A stretch of 64,000 nucleotides of DNA from Microbacterium lacus. Its GTDB lineage: Bacteria > Actinomycetota > Actinomycetes > Actinomycetales > Microbacteriaceae. Below, piece by piece: positions 32,786 to 42,696 of this stretch; the stretch's first letter is position 1, and each line of letters begins with the position of its first letter. A program made the position numbers and the translations under genes. Location: the NCBI RefSeq assembly GCF_039531105.1, contig NZ_BAAAPK010000001.1:2542001-2606000 (forward strand), given 5' to 3'. The notes below the pieces were generated by a model, which did not search any database, was not told the origin of the DNA, and saw nothing but the letters and a program-made list of their open reading frames with translations.

Positions 32786-34595
32786 CTTTTTCCGGCTTCA
32801 GTGGTCGTGACATCCGCTGCCCGAGGAACGCATCGAGCACGGGCGAGAAGTAGCCGCGAACTCGGTCACTTCCCACGATCAGCGCCCTGTCGAGCAGGAG
32901 GTTCTGTGACTCGCACGACGTCTCGGGGGCAAGGCAACAGGCGTGGCACGCTGCCAGATTCAGTCCGTCGATACTCTGCGGCTCCGACTCGATGCACACG
33001 GGGTCGTTCGGGCACCACGCCGCCTGCTCCAGAGCGCGAACGATCGCCTCGACGAGTAGATCGGGTTCACCCTGCCGAACGAGCCCTCCCAGCGTTCCTT
33101 CGATGTCGGATGACGTCGTGTAGATGAAGACGCCGAAGTCACCGTCTGATTCGCAGTAGATCCGCTCACGGATCGAGGCAGCGGTGTAGCCACTTCCGAA
33201 TGTCAGTTCGCGCATGAGGAGGTGCGCGAACGTGTGGAGCAGCATGTACTCCGGCGACACGACATGCAGGCGTCCGCCGAGCATGGATGCGTTCTGATGA
33301 CCGAGAACGGTCGAGCCCCGTCCCTGGACCACATCCTGCGCCGCCCAGGCGCTCACCGCCTGCTCGGAGAAACGAAGGAACACTCCCTCTCCGTACCCCT
33401 CGATTGCGGGCAGCCATTTGCGCTCATGAGGAGACGTCGGCACAGCCGACACGAGTTCCGCGTCGGGCGTGTACCGGCGGAACCCGATGACGGCTCGCAC
33501 ATCTCGCAGTCGATCCACGAGGACCACGTCGGAGATCAGGTGCGCGAGTTTGTCGCCGGCATCACCGCGATCGGCTCGCAACTTGACCGCGCGGGTCTGG
33601 AAGTCCGCAACCGGTGAGCGTTCGGAGATGGCGGCGACGAAGGCTTCGTATTCATCCGCCTGCAGGCTGCTGCGGGTGGCGCGGATATCGGTGACGCCGC
33701 CGTCACCCGGGGGGTTCGCGTGTGCCAAGACCGCTGCGACCGGGGTGCCGGTGTCCAGGGCGATCTGAGCGGACAGCATCGCCCGATGCGATTCGTCCGT
33801 TGCCGCACGCAACGCGGCGAAGAACGCGTGCGCGCGCAGCTTCGCGAGGTCTACCTCGTCCCGACTGTCGACGATGGGGATGTCGATCGCGCTCAACGTG
33901 TCGGCAAAGTGGAGACTCGTGGCACCGCGTTGTTGAGGATCGATCGGCTTGCCGCACAGTCCCCAATCGCGTTCCCAAGGCTGCTTCCCACGGCACGTGA
34001 AGCCCTCGACAGCGAAGACGTCTCTCCGCAGCTCGCCGAGCGATCGCCGACGGCCACATCGCTCGCAGCTGACCTGCAGGCTGCTCAGGCCCTCGGCGCG
34101 ACCTTCCGCCGACTGGAACCGCAGTTTGTCGGATGCCTTGCAGTCGCCATCTGAGCCCCTGTGCAGCCAGTCGACCCACGGGATGTCCGCGATATGACTC
34201 TTGGCTGTGCACACGGCGACGAATCGCATCGGCACGAGTCGACCGTCACACCCGGTCTCCCGGCAGACCGGGATTCCCCCCGTCTCCATCGAGCGCGACC
34301 ACTGGATCATGCGCCGGCAAACCTGACAGAACAACCATGAAGGGAACCGCTCGAACTCGAGTCCGGGGGTCTTCTGGTTCTCGGGCGTGTGAGTGGTCGG
34401 CGCCGCCCAAAGGTCGTCGACACCCAGGGCCTCGGCGAGGCGATCCGAGTGCACAGGACGCCTCACCTTGGACGACGGCCACCTGTCGCCCGTCGGCACC
34501 ATGAACGACTGGCCCAGGATGTCCACGATTGCGCCGGGACCATATGGCGAGACCGTTTCCGACGCCCGCACCGTCTTGACCATCGGCTCAGCCAT
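32775..34595 (-). CDS. drmB: DISARM protein DrmB (DUF1998)
   Basis: A 606-aa protein with the DrmB/DUF1998 layout. It opens with TVSPYGPGAIVDILGQSFM, then has a cysteine-rich section in several pairs (LFCQVCRRM, VCRETGCDGR, SCERCGRR, FTCRGKQ..LCGKP), probably zinc sites. The C-terminal DUF1998 core ends in ACHACCLAPETSCE. DrmB pairs with the DrmA helicase and binds DNA ends or unmethylated phage DNA. Its start overlaps the drmA stop by eight bases, and its stop overlaps the hydrolase start, so expression is coupled. Orphan DUF1998 proteins exist, but drmA directly upstream makes this assignment firm. Confidence 0.9.
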   Translation of the reverse strand: MAEPMVKTVRASETVSPYGPGAIVDILGQSFMVPTGDRWPSSKVRRPVHSDRLAEALGVDDLWAAPTTHTPENQKTPGLEFERFPSWLFCQVCRRMIQWSRSMETGGIPVCRETGCDGRLVPMRFVAVCTAKSHIADIPWVDWLHRGSDGDCKASDKLRFQSAEGRAEGLSSLQVSCERCGRRRSLGELRRDVFAVEGFTCRGKQPWERDWGLCGKPIDPQQRGATSLHFADTLSAIDIPIVDSRDEVDLAKLRAHAFFAALRAATDESHRAMLSAQIALDTGTPVAAVLAHANPPGDGGVTDIRATRSSLQADEYEAFVAAISERSPVADFQTRAVKLRADRGDAGDKLAHLISDVVLVDRLRDVRAVIGFRRYTPDAELVSAVPTSPHERKWLPAIEGYGEGVFLRFSEQAVSAWAAQDVVQGRGSTVLGHQNASMLGGRLHVVSPEYMLLHTFAHLLMRELTFGSGYTAASIRERIYCESDGDFGVFIYTTSSDIEGTLGGLVRQGEPDLLVEAIVRALEQAAWCPNDPVCIESEPQSIDGLNLAACHACCLAPETSCESQNLLLDRALIVGSDRVRGYFSPVLDAFLGQRMSRPLKPEKDEG

Positions 34596-37500
34596 GACGC
34601 TCTCCGTTCGCTCGCACTCGCACCACTTCGTCGACGTTCCTCATCGAGTTCATCACCGGCCATCCGCGTCCCGGGTCGGTGAACTGCCTCATCAGACGCT
34701 CGTCCTGATCACGCGACTGGTAGAGCAGCTTCTTGCCCTCCTGTTGAACACGGTTTCGCGCATCCACCCAGTCGAGCACCGCATCATCGATCTCTTGTGC
34801 CACGGCATCCTTCTCCCGTTCGTCGGCATACGCGACATGGGCCTTGAGCAGCTCCACGGCCTTCTTGACACCTGCCGAATCAGGGTCGAACAGCGACGCG
34901 TCGCTGTTGTCGGACAGATTCGCGCCGTGTCGCACGAGGATCACGAGCGCGGCGCGGAGCGCCCGCCGTCGCGCCTGAAGCGACCACGGGGCGACGCTGG
35001 ACGGTTCGACGAACCGGTAGTAGGCCTGATGGTAGGAGCCGAACGACTCGAAGACCGACCGGTCGCGGGGCTTGCCCGAGCGGAACATCGTGACGACGAG
35101 CCCGGGTGTCTTTCCACGGCCGACTCGGGAAGTCGCCTGGATGTATTCTGACGTCGTCTTGGTGTGGCCGTTCAGAAGCATCACACCCAACCGGCTCACG
35201 TCGATGCCGACGGACATGATGTTGGTCGTCGCGAGGGCATCGAGCACTTGAGGGTCGTCGGGCCCCTTCTCGAGACGCTGCAGGAGCGCGATGAGCTCTG
35301 CCGAGTCGACGTTGCCATTGAGCTCGTGGACGCCGTCGGAGCCGAGCGAGCGGGCTGATCCTTCGGATTTCTCACGACGGACGAGGTTCGACGGTACGTC
35401 GTCGCGGAGGATCGTGACGGTGCGGCCCAACTCGCGCAGGCTGTTGTGGTAGACGACCAGCGTCCAGTACGCGTTCTTCGCCGGGCCAGCGAGGTTGACC
35501 GCTTGAGGGGCGTTCAGGAGTTCGGCCGACAACTGACCGACGGCCCAGGACGGCGTGTGCGCCTGGGGCATGATGCCGAGATAGCGGCGGCCGGGCGACT
35601 CGGGATCTGGCTCCGAGAAGTAGTTGTCGTCTGCGTCCAGTCCCGACGGCGGGAACGACTCCACCTTCTTCGCCATCAGCTCGCGCACCTGTTTCACCGA
35701 CGCGCGGGTGGTCGCCGTGGAGGCCACGGTCTTCGGCGCGGTGCCCCGCCATCGCAGAAGTGCACCGATCGCCGCCTCGTAGACCCCGACGATGGTGCCG
35801 AGCGGCCCGGACAGGAGGTGTAACTCGTCTTGGATGACAAGAGACGGCGGATCCGAGACACCGCCCGTGCCGAAGAGCTTCGCGCCCTGCTTTATCCACG
35901 CGAGGCGGGCCAGCTTGTCCACCGTGGCGACCAGCATGGTCGGAGGGTTGTCGTAGAGCCCCTCGTCCACCACCTGAACGGGGAGTTCGTCGTGGAACGG
36001 GCACTCTTCATTGGGGCAGAAGAACTCGAAGGAGCTGGAAGAGGCCCGTACCCCATAAGCTTCGTCCCGGGAAGTGTGCCGCGGCGGCAAGATCGGATTA
36101 CTGCACCACGGACAGTCGAGCAGCTGGAACGGGTTCTCCGGTCGAGACTGCCCCCGGACGATGCCGAGTTCTTTCTGCGCCTGCTTGTACGTCCCCGGCG
36201 TGGTGGTGTTCCCGAGCCAGAGCCCGATCGAGAACGCCGGGGTCTCATCGAGCCGCTCGTCGTCCGCCCTCATGAGCTCCAGGGCGCAGATCAGCGTCGC
36301 GGCGCGCTGGAACTGCTGAGCCGTCAAGAGCCGCATCGTGTAGCGGGTCAGTACGGCGAGCCCGCCGCCGTGATAGCCGCGGACGAGGCGGCGCCTGATC
36401 ATCTCGATTGCCGCGAGCCCCAGGTAGGCCTCTGTCTTGCCACCGCCGGTGGGGAACCAGATGAGATCCACGAGTTCGCGATCCACATGGTCTTCGTCGA
36501 CGGTCGACTCGAGGGCGCTCAAGATGAACGCCAACTGGAAAGGTCGCCACTGCGGTTCGTCATCGCCACGATCGGCGTCGAGTCGTGCACCGTAACGCAC
36601 GTCCTCTTCCACCAACCGCCCCTGGCGGAGCATCTGCCATCTCATCGCGGTGTTCGCCATGCGGAACGCGGTCAGGACAGCGGGTTCGCGTTCCAGGAGA
36701 GCGATCCCCTCCTCCATGCGCCGGGCGGCTCGCTCCTGACGGTCGACGATGTCGGCCGCGAGGTCATAGAACACACCTGTCGTCCTTTGCGCTTCGAGAC
36801 GCTCTTCGGCGATCCAGGCGCGGTAATCCGCCACCACCTGCGCCAGCGCGGCGGCGTAGGCCTCGGCGGGGACCGACTCGTCCGCCAGCCATCGCATCCG
36901 GTAGACGTCGCCCGCCCCTGCCTTGGCGCGGATGGCACCGACCTCAGCTTCAGGGAGGACCGTGGTCGTGACTGTCGTCGGCGCTTCAGTCGGGGACCAG
37001 TCCACGGCGACTCCGTGCCCGATCGCGAACGACGGCTTGTTGCGATAGCGGAACGCGAGTTCGCGGTCTTCAGCGGACGCGTAGACATCACCCTGCGGGT
37101 AGGGCGACAGTCCACCATCGTCAGTACACGACATCGAGACCTGGAAAAGACACAAGTCCGTGTGCCGCTTCGCCTCGCCCGCCGCGACCTCACGGGAGTT
37201 CGACAACGAGACCGTCGTGAGACGCTTGCCCGCGTGGTGACGAGACCGCCACGAGAGGCGCGCACGCCCGTCGAGTACCTCGCGTTTGCCGCTTGACGTG
37301 ATGTCGACCATCTCGCGGTCGGCCAGCTGCCGACGTTGCCAGTGATCTTCGTCGCCGCCCACCTTCGCGTACACACCTGCACGGAGGTCAACCGCGATGA
37401 CATCTCCCGAGTGGACGAACGACACCCCCATGGACTGAGGTGCCCAGCCGAATGCACCCGTGATGTTGATACCGAGGTCTTCCTCCACCTCAGTCGCGCT

Positions 37501-37794
37501 GACATCGAGCGCCCCGTCGTCATCTATCGGGACGTCGATCTCGACAACCGCTTCGTCAGCGTCAAGGGTCTCGACGTCCTCAACCACGGATGCAGGCGCC
37601 ACCCCGACCTCGATCGGGTACAGCGTTCCCACCAGGTACGCGTAGACCGGGTTCCGCTCAAGCAGTTCGCCGTCACCACCCAGGGGGCCCAGCCAGCGTC
37701 GCCTCACCTCGGCGATGACGGCGTCGCGGCCCGCGCGCGGGTCGCAGATCGGCTGAACGGGTTCGACCTCGTTGGTGTCGGTGGTGTCGGTCAT
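34588..37794 (-). CDS. drmA: DISARM helicase DrmA
   Basis: About 1068 aa. A large SF2 helicase of the DISARM DrmA type: Walker A IWFPTGGGKTEAYLG (about 445), DEAH-like VIQDELHLLSGPLG (about 653) and motif VI ATSRVGRGKTPGLVV (about 890). It has a long N-terminal region of about 440 residues before the motor domain. The start at 37794 is chosen because ATG overlaps the upstream stop as ATGA; the frame is open to 37881 within the previous gene. With DrmB it forms the core DISARM complex that loads on invading DNA. It is the second gene of the minus-strand operon. Confidence 0.9.
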   Translation of the reverse strand: MTDTTDTNEVEPVQPICDPRAGRDAVIAEVRRRWLGPLGGDGELLERNPVYAYLVGTLYPIEVGVAPASVVEDVETLDADEAVVEIDVPIDDDGALDVSATEVEEDLGINITGAFGWAPQSMGVSFVHSGDVIAVDLRAGVYAKVGGDEDHWQRRQLADREMVDITSSGKREVLDGRARLSWRSRHHAGKRLTTVSLSNSREVAAGEAKRHTDLCLFQVSMSCTDDGGLSPYPQGDVYASAEDRELAFRYRNKPSFAIGHGVAVDWSPTEAPTTVTTTVLPEAEVGAIRAKAGAGDVYRMRWLADESVPAEAYAAALAQVVADYRAWIAEERLEAQRTTGVFYDLAADIVDRQERAARRMEEGIALLEREPAVLTAFRMANTAMRWQMLRQGRLVEEDVRYGARLDADRGDDEPQWRPFQLAFILSALESTVDEDHVDRELVDLIWFPTGGGKTEAYLGLAAIEMIRRRLVRGYHGGGLAVLTRYTMRLLTAQQFQRAATLICALELMRADDERLDETPAFSIGLWLGNTTTPGTYKQAQKELGIVRGQSRPENPFQLLDCPWCSNPILPPRHTSRDEAYGVRASSSSFEFFCPNEECPFHDELPVQVVDEGLYDNPPTMLVATVDKLARLAWIKQGAKLFGTGGVSDPPSLVIQDELHLLSGPLGTIVGVYEAAIGALLRWRGTAPKTVASTATTRASVKQVRELMAKKVESFPPSGLDADDNYFSEPDPESPGRRYLGIMPQAHTPSWAVGQLSAELLNAPQAVNLAGPAKNAYWTLVVYHNSLRELGRTVTILRDDVPSNLVRREKSEGSARSLGSDGVHELNGNVDSAELIALLQRLEKGPDDPQVLDALATTNIMSVGIDVSRLGVMLLNGHTKTTSEYIQATSRVGRGKTPGLVVTMFRSGKPRDRSVFESFGSYHQAYYRFVEPSSVAPWSLQARRRALRAALVILVRHGANLSDNSDASLFDPDSAGVKKAVELLKAHVAYADEREKDAVAQEIDDAVLDWVDARNRVQQEGKKLLYQSRDQDERLMRQFTDPGRGWPVMNSMRNVDEVVRVRANGERHG

Positions 37795-40700
37795 TTCTTG
37801 CTCCAGAGATAGTCGAATTCGTTGTAGGCGAGCTGCTCGCCGAACTGCTCGAAGGTGTCCTCGACGTTCACGACCAGGCACCTTTCCGTTCCGCCGTTCG
37901 CCGGCCCGCGTAGACCACGCCCCACCATCTGCAGATATCGGTTCGGACTGAACGTCGGTCGGGCGATGTACAGCGCACGCACCTTGGGCGCATCGAACCC
38001 CTGTGTGAGCAGGTCGCAGTTGACGAGCACCTGCGACTCCCCCGTCTTGAAGCGCTCGACCACGCGTCGCCGTTGATGCTTCCGCACACCGCCGTCCACC
38101 GAGTCGGCCCGTACATCCTGCAGACGCAAGAGCGCCGCAATGGTGTGTGCGGAGGCGACGGATGCCGCGAAGACGAGGACCGGCCAGTCAGGGTTCTCCT
38201 GGAGGAGCGACGTGATGTGGTCGACGACGGTTTGAGTGCGGCCCATGTCCTGACCGATCAAGGTCAGCATGTTCTTCGTGACTTCCTTCATCTGTCGGAA
38301 CTCGGCATCCTGATCAGACACCGACACCGACACGCCCCTGAGGATGTCGTAGTCGACTTCCGAGAGCACGGCACGATCCCTCAATTCGCCGATGGGATCC
38401 TCCGGGTCCAGCGCCTCGAGCCGGTTCGACCCGAACCGCTCCACGAACCGTCGATTGAGCTCCTCATTGCGGCCCCGGAACGGAGTCGCCGTCAACCCCA
38501 ACAGAGGCCGGTCGGTGCGCGCCGCGGTGAGTCCGAGGTTGCGTAGGATGTCGGTATACGTCTTCGTCCCCGCGGTGTGTGCCTCATCGATGACGACCAT
38601 GCCCGGGCGAGTCAGCCACGCGTATTGCGGTTCGCCGAGCCGACTGAGCAGCGTCGCGTCGATGGCGACGACGATCTGCAACTCTTCGTTCGACTCATCG
38701 AGCTCGTGACCTGACCAGAAGCGACTGATGTCGAGCGGGCGCTCATCTCCGATCCACCGCCAGACCTCGGTGAAGGCCGTGATCGCCTGCTCGCAGAGTT
38801 CCTCACTCTGGGCGATCCAGAGGAGCGGCGACTCCACAGCACCGATCTTCATGAGCCTGAGCAGCGCCTCGACGGTGACTCTGGTCTTCCCGGCACCCGT
38901 GGGCAAGTAGAGGAGTCCCCTTTTCCTCGCAGGATCAGCGGTGGTGGCGAGCTCGGTGATCTGCTCTGCGAGCGCGGCCTGGAAGTCGTGCAACTCGTTG
39001 AGGAAGATCTGCCCCTGCACCTGGGTGACCGAGGGCGGGTGCGATTCGCGTGCACCCGCGAAAGATGTGTCGAACCCGAGGAGCTTGACCGCGCTTTGCG
39101 CAGCGGGCGAACCGTCCCACTGGCGAGGGACGGGAACACCTACTCGGGTCAGGTCCTCCCGCAAAGCGCGCACGGCGTCCTGCCCATGGACCTGTAGGAA
39201 CAGTTCGGCGACTTCCCGATCGCCGAGGATCCCGGTGCGGGACTCCACGGCCGCAAGCAGTCCGTTCGGCAGACGCTGCCGGAGGACCTCAGCTCCGACG
39301 AGGATGAGCAGACGAGACTCGTTGTTGCGCGCCACCTGCGCGCGCTCGATCAGTTCGCTCCGTCGCGCGTCTTCGTCGTCGCGGAGCACGCCCTTGACAT
39401 CACCGGCGGTGAGCCCCAGATCCAGCGCGCGCGCGAGTTGTTCGAGCGTCTGCTCCGAGTCCAGAGACGAATCGACGATCACGACACCGTCCTGCTTCGC
39501 CGCGACGAGGCGGCGTTTGGACACGCCGTGGATACTCTGCAGTACGCGGAAGATGGACTCGGCCCGCGCGATCTTCTGCTTGTTGAGGCGCGCCGTCACG
39601 CGTCCCTGCAGACTGGGGTAAATGTCGAGCACCGGCGTGGATTCGCCGACGCCGATGACTTCGAGTGACTGCTGCAGTGCATCACCCGCGGTGAGCAGCT
39701 CCCACTTCGAGACGAGTTCGCCGAAGTCACCGTCCGTCGGGATGTACGCGACCGACGCTTCGTCGAGCGCCGCAACATCGCTCGTTTTCATCGTCACCGC
39801 GACTTCACGTCGCGGTGTGAGCGTCACCACGCCCTTGGAAACGGCAGGGATGGTGTCCGGGATGGCGACGTCGGAGCGCGATGCGCACACGCGGACGAGC
39901 TCCGCGAATGCCTTCGCGTCGGACACGCCGTATCCCTCCGTGGCCAAGAAGGCATTTAGGTGTTGAGCGGGAACCGCATCGAGCTGACTGGGCAGCCCCA
40001 GCGTGACGCTGAACTCCGCGTCGGCCACTACGGGCAAGAACGCACCGAACACATGAAGTCGGGACGACACCGCCTCCATGGGCCGCACCACCCCCCGGGT
40101 GGTGAGAACGCGGCCGTAGTTGCGAACGGTCCACCACTCGAAGCTGGATGCCGGAATCTCGGCGACTTTCCCCGGTGCGACTCGGACCCTCAGCGTGATC
40201 TCGCGGCTCGCCATGAACCGGAGTACACCGCGCGTCCAGAAGACCCGCTCCTCGTCGGTGAGGTCGTCGGCAAGGACGTCGAGAGGCCCCACTCCGTCGC
40301 CGTCAGGTACGACGACGCGCGCGTCACTGAAGCCCGAGCGCTGGAGATGAGCGCGTGCCATCTTCTCCACCGCTGACACATAGTGCGGCCTCAGCGAATC
40401 CCGGTCGAGCGGGTAGTCGCCGATCGGGGTGTCGACGGCTCCCGCGGCCCTCACGAGCGCGACACTGGGCACCCTGGCGTCGTCGAAGTGGCGCGCGGGC
40501 ACAGCCCTCGCGAATCCCGGATCGGCGAGGATCTCGCGCGCAGGGCGCCAACCGCCGGCCACGGTCGGGACGAGGATGTCAACCCCACGCTCACGAACCC
40601 GGCGAATCGCCTCCGACGCCACCGCCGGAGTCGCACTCCCGAGGACGCCCCAAAATCTCCCCCACTCGTCGTGCCCCCAACGATCGGACGCACCGTACGC

Positions 40701-42449
40701 CAACGCTGATGCCGTCTCGTCAGCCGAGACGACGCGGAACCCCAGCAAGCGCAAGTCGTCCGCCACCGTGCCGAAGGCCGCGATGTCCGCTCGTACCGTC
40801 CGCACCCCGTGCGGCACATCGGCGCCGTCCAGTGGCAGAAGCACCGAAGTCGATGCATCCACCCGTGCCCAGCCCCCGCCTTCGAGCGGCACGATGGGCG
40901 CGGGACCGACCACGCTCTTCATCTCAGCAGACACGGGCGCCAGTGCCGCGGCGATGGAGATCGCGGCCTCGACGTCTTCGACGGCGCCGGCGTGGGCCAG
41001 CTCTTCGAGCCACGCTGCCACGCCGCTCTCCCGCGACGAGCGCTCCTCATCGGTTCCACCGAGCAGCGTGCGCAGCCGAAGGCGGCGGGTGGGCGTCGTG
41101 AAGCACTGCCAATGCGGCATCGTCTTGCGTGGCGCGCGTTCCTGCCACGCGCGCGCGGCCGACGGCGTGATGGGGGCCTTCTGCAGATCGGGAACGCGCT
41201 CGAAGTACGCTGGGATCTTCAACTCGCCGGTCGTGTCCGGGATCATCGGACGCTTCGCTGCACGCTCGGGGATTGCCTGCGACAGGAACCTGTCGGCATT
41301 GCTGCGCAGCTCACGTCCGCGGGCGGGGAACAGATCCAGATGCGCAGCGGGATCCGCCGGAGTCGCTGCGCGTGTGACGACATCGAGGAACAGGTCGGCG
41401 GCGACACCGAGCATCGCCTGGTTCAAGAGTGACCCAGGGACGAGGGACGTGCGGTCGTCGTTCACCTGCCACGGCGCGTTGAAGATACCCCTTGCCGTCG
41501 TCTCGTCGATCAGGGGGAACCACGCCCACAGTCGGCCCACACCGGCACGGCCCTCCGGGCGCACGGCATAGGACACGGTCATGGATGCCCGACGCGACGT
41601 CTCGGGCAAGGTCGAGGCCACGTCGATCGTCGGTTCGTACGACCGCTCTGCGTAGAGCCAGCGGACGGGCTCCGATCCTGGAACGATGAGGCGCACCTCA
41701 CCGGCGTCCGGGTGACCCGCTCGCAGAAGATCACGGGAGACCGGCCCGGCTCCCGGCGCCCCTTGGATCGTGATCCGCAGCCGGTCGAGCGGCTTGAAGA
41801 ACAGCAACGACTCAACCTCGAAGGTTTCGAGCTCCTTGCGGAGTCGCTCACCCTCACGGGTGAGGGGGAGCTTGATGACAGTCGTCGCCCACGACATCAG
41901 CTCGGCGAGGTTCGGATCTTCGGCCGCCGCGCGCACGGGGTGGGCGACCGTCGGGATGCGGAGGAGCGGAAGACGACCACCCTCCGTCGGGATGCCGGCG
42001 AACAGCTCGGCCGTGTCGGGAGCGTTGAACTCGAAGCTCACCGCGCGACTGTAGATCTGCGGGTGGTCGGTGATGCCGAGGATCGACTTGAACCCGAGAC
42101 CGAATCGGCCGATCTCCTCGCCGCGCTTCGTGCTGAGGAAGGCGTAGGTGACCGCACGGACGCCGTCCCGCGTGAATCCTGCCCCCTCGTTCGCGCAGTA
42201 GAGCGCCCCATCGGCGATGCGGAACTCCACCGTTCCGGTTGTGCCCGTACTCCCGATGGCATCGACCGCATTCTGCAGCAGCTCGCTGATCTGCCGAGTG
42301 CCGTAGCCGCCGGTGCGGAAGCTGTCTTCCTGCCTGACGTGCTCCAGCAGCAGGTCGGGATCGTTTTCGTAGGTCCGCAGGGCGGTCGCCTGTCGCTCTT
42401 CGATGTAGCCCCGCAAATCGGGATCCATGAGCTCCGGCCAGCTCGTCAC
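37791..42449 (-). CDS. Sacsin/HSP90-like ATPase fused to SF2 helicase
   Basis: About 1552 aa. The N-terminus is a GHKL ATPase of the sacsin/HSP90 kind: ELLQNAVDAIGS (from about 57), ANEGAGFTRDGV and GRFGLGFKSILG. The middle of about 900 residues is largely unrecognised. The C-terminus is a DEAH helicase: PTGAGKTRVTVEALLR (about 1182), VVIDEAHTAGT (about 1285) and MVGRGLRGPANGG (about 1508). A GTG at 42449 preceded by GAGGGGAG is the favoured start; the frame is open to 42533. It is not a named DISARM gene (drmC, drmE) as far as I can see, yet it leads the drmA-drmB operon with a 4-base ATGA overlap. It is probably a sensor or remodelling motor of this locus. Confidence 0.82.
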   Translation of the reverse strand: MTSWPELMDPDLRGYIEERQATALRTYENDPDLLLEHVRQEDSFRTGGYGTRQISELLQNAVDAIGSTGTTGTVEFRIADGALYCANEGAGFTRDGVRAVTYAFLSTKRGEEIGRFGLGFKSILGITDHPQIYSRAVSFEFNAPDTAELFAGIPTEGGRLPLLRIPTVAHPVRAAAEDPNLAELMSWATTVIKLPLTREGERLRKELETFEVESLLFFKPLDRLRITIQGAPGAGPVSRDLLRAGHPDAGEVRLIVPGSEPVRWLYAERSYEPTIDVASTLPETSRRASMTVSYAVRPEGRAGVGRLWAWFPLIDETTARGIFNAPWQVNDDRTSLVPGSLLNQAMLGVAADLFLDVVTRAATPADPAAHLDLFPARGRELRSNADRFLSQAIPERAAKRPMIPDTTGELKIPAYFERVPDLQKAPITPSAARAWQERAPRKTMPHWQCFTTPTRRLRLRTLLGGTDEERSSRESGVAAWLEELAHAGAVEDVEAAISIAAALAPVSAEMKSVVGPAPIVPLEGGGWARVDASTSVLLPLDGADVPHGVRTVRADIAAFGTVADDLRLLGFRVVSADETASALAYGASDRWGHDEWGRFWGVLGSATPAVASEAIRRVRERGVDILVPTVAGGWRPAREILADPGFARAVPARHFDDARVPSVALVRAAGAVDTPIGDYPLDRDSLRPHYVSAVEKMARAHLQRSGFSDARVVVPDGDGVGPLDVLADDLTDEERVFWTRGVLRFMASREITLRVRVAPGKVAEIPASSFEWWTVRNYGRVLTTRGVVRPMEAVSSRLHVFGAFLPVVADAEFSVTLGLPSQLDAVPAQHLNAFLATEGYGVSDAKAFAELVRVCASRSDVAIPDTIPAVSKGVVTLTPRREVAVTMKTSDVAALDEASVAYIPTDGDFGELVSKWELLTAGDALQQSLEVIGVGESTPVLDIYPSLQGRVTARLNKQKIARAESIFRVLQSIHGVSKRRLVAAKQDGVVIVDSSLDSEQTLEQLARALDLGLTAGDVKGVLRDDEDARRSELIERAQVARNNESRLLILVGAEVLRQRLPNGLLAAVESRTGILGDREVAELFLQVHGQDAVRALREDLTRVGVPVPRQWDGSPAAQSAVKLLGFDTSFAGARESHPPSVTQVQGQIFLNELHDFQAALAEQITELATTADPARKRGLLYLPTGAGKTRVTVEALLRLMKIGAVESPLLWIAQSEELCEQAITAFTEVWRWIGDERPLDISRFWSGHELDESNEELQIVVAIDATLLSRLGEPQYAWLTRPGMVVIDEAHTAGTKTYTDILRNLGLTAARTDRPLLGLTATPFRGRNEELNRRFVERFGSNRLEALDPEDPIGELRDRAVLSEVDYDILRGVSVSVSDQDAEFRQMKEVTKNMLTLIGQDMGRTQTVVDHITSLLQENPDWPVLVFAASVASAHTIAALLRLQDVRADSVDGGVRKHQRRRVVERFKTGESQVLVNCDLLTQGFDAPKVRALYIARPTFSPNRYLQMVGRGLRGPANGGTERCLVVNVEDTFEQFGEQLAYNEFDYLWSKK

Positions 42450-42696
42450 AGTCTTACTCCCCTCAGCAAGTGGACGATGTCCACGCCGGGCAACTCCGCC
42501 CAGCCGACTGACGTTAGGGGCCACCACCGACATCGCCCCCGCGACCGGCCCCGAATCCTCTCGAGCATAGGCAAAAGATGAGAGTCCCCTAATGTCTTAG
42601 GTGCGAGTCGGCCGATCCGAGCCCCGGACAGGTGCCGCTGACGGGCCGGCTACGATGACGAGGTCGTGGAGTGTCAGGACGAGGGAGTGTTGCGGA
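42450..42696. promoter_or_regulatory. Divergent promoter region of the DISARM-related locus
   Basis: A 247-base gap between the two large operons. It contains an inverted pair with one mismatch, GACGTTAGGGG (42510-42520) and CCCCTAATGTC (42586-42596), 65 bases apart. This is well placed to bind one regulator acting on both directions. The plus-strand gene has GAGGGA at 42681-42686 and the minus-strand gene has GAGGGGAG before its GTG. No sigma-type boxes are obvious. Confidence 0.5.
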
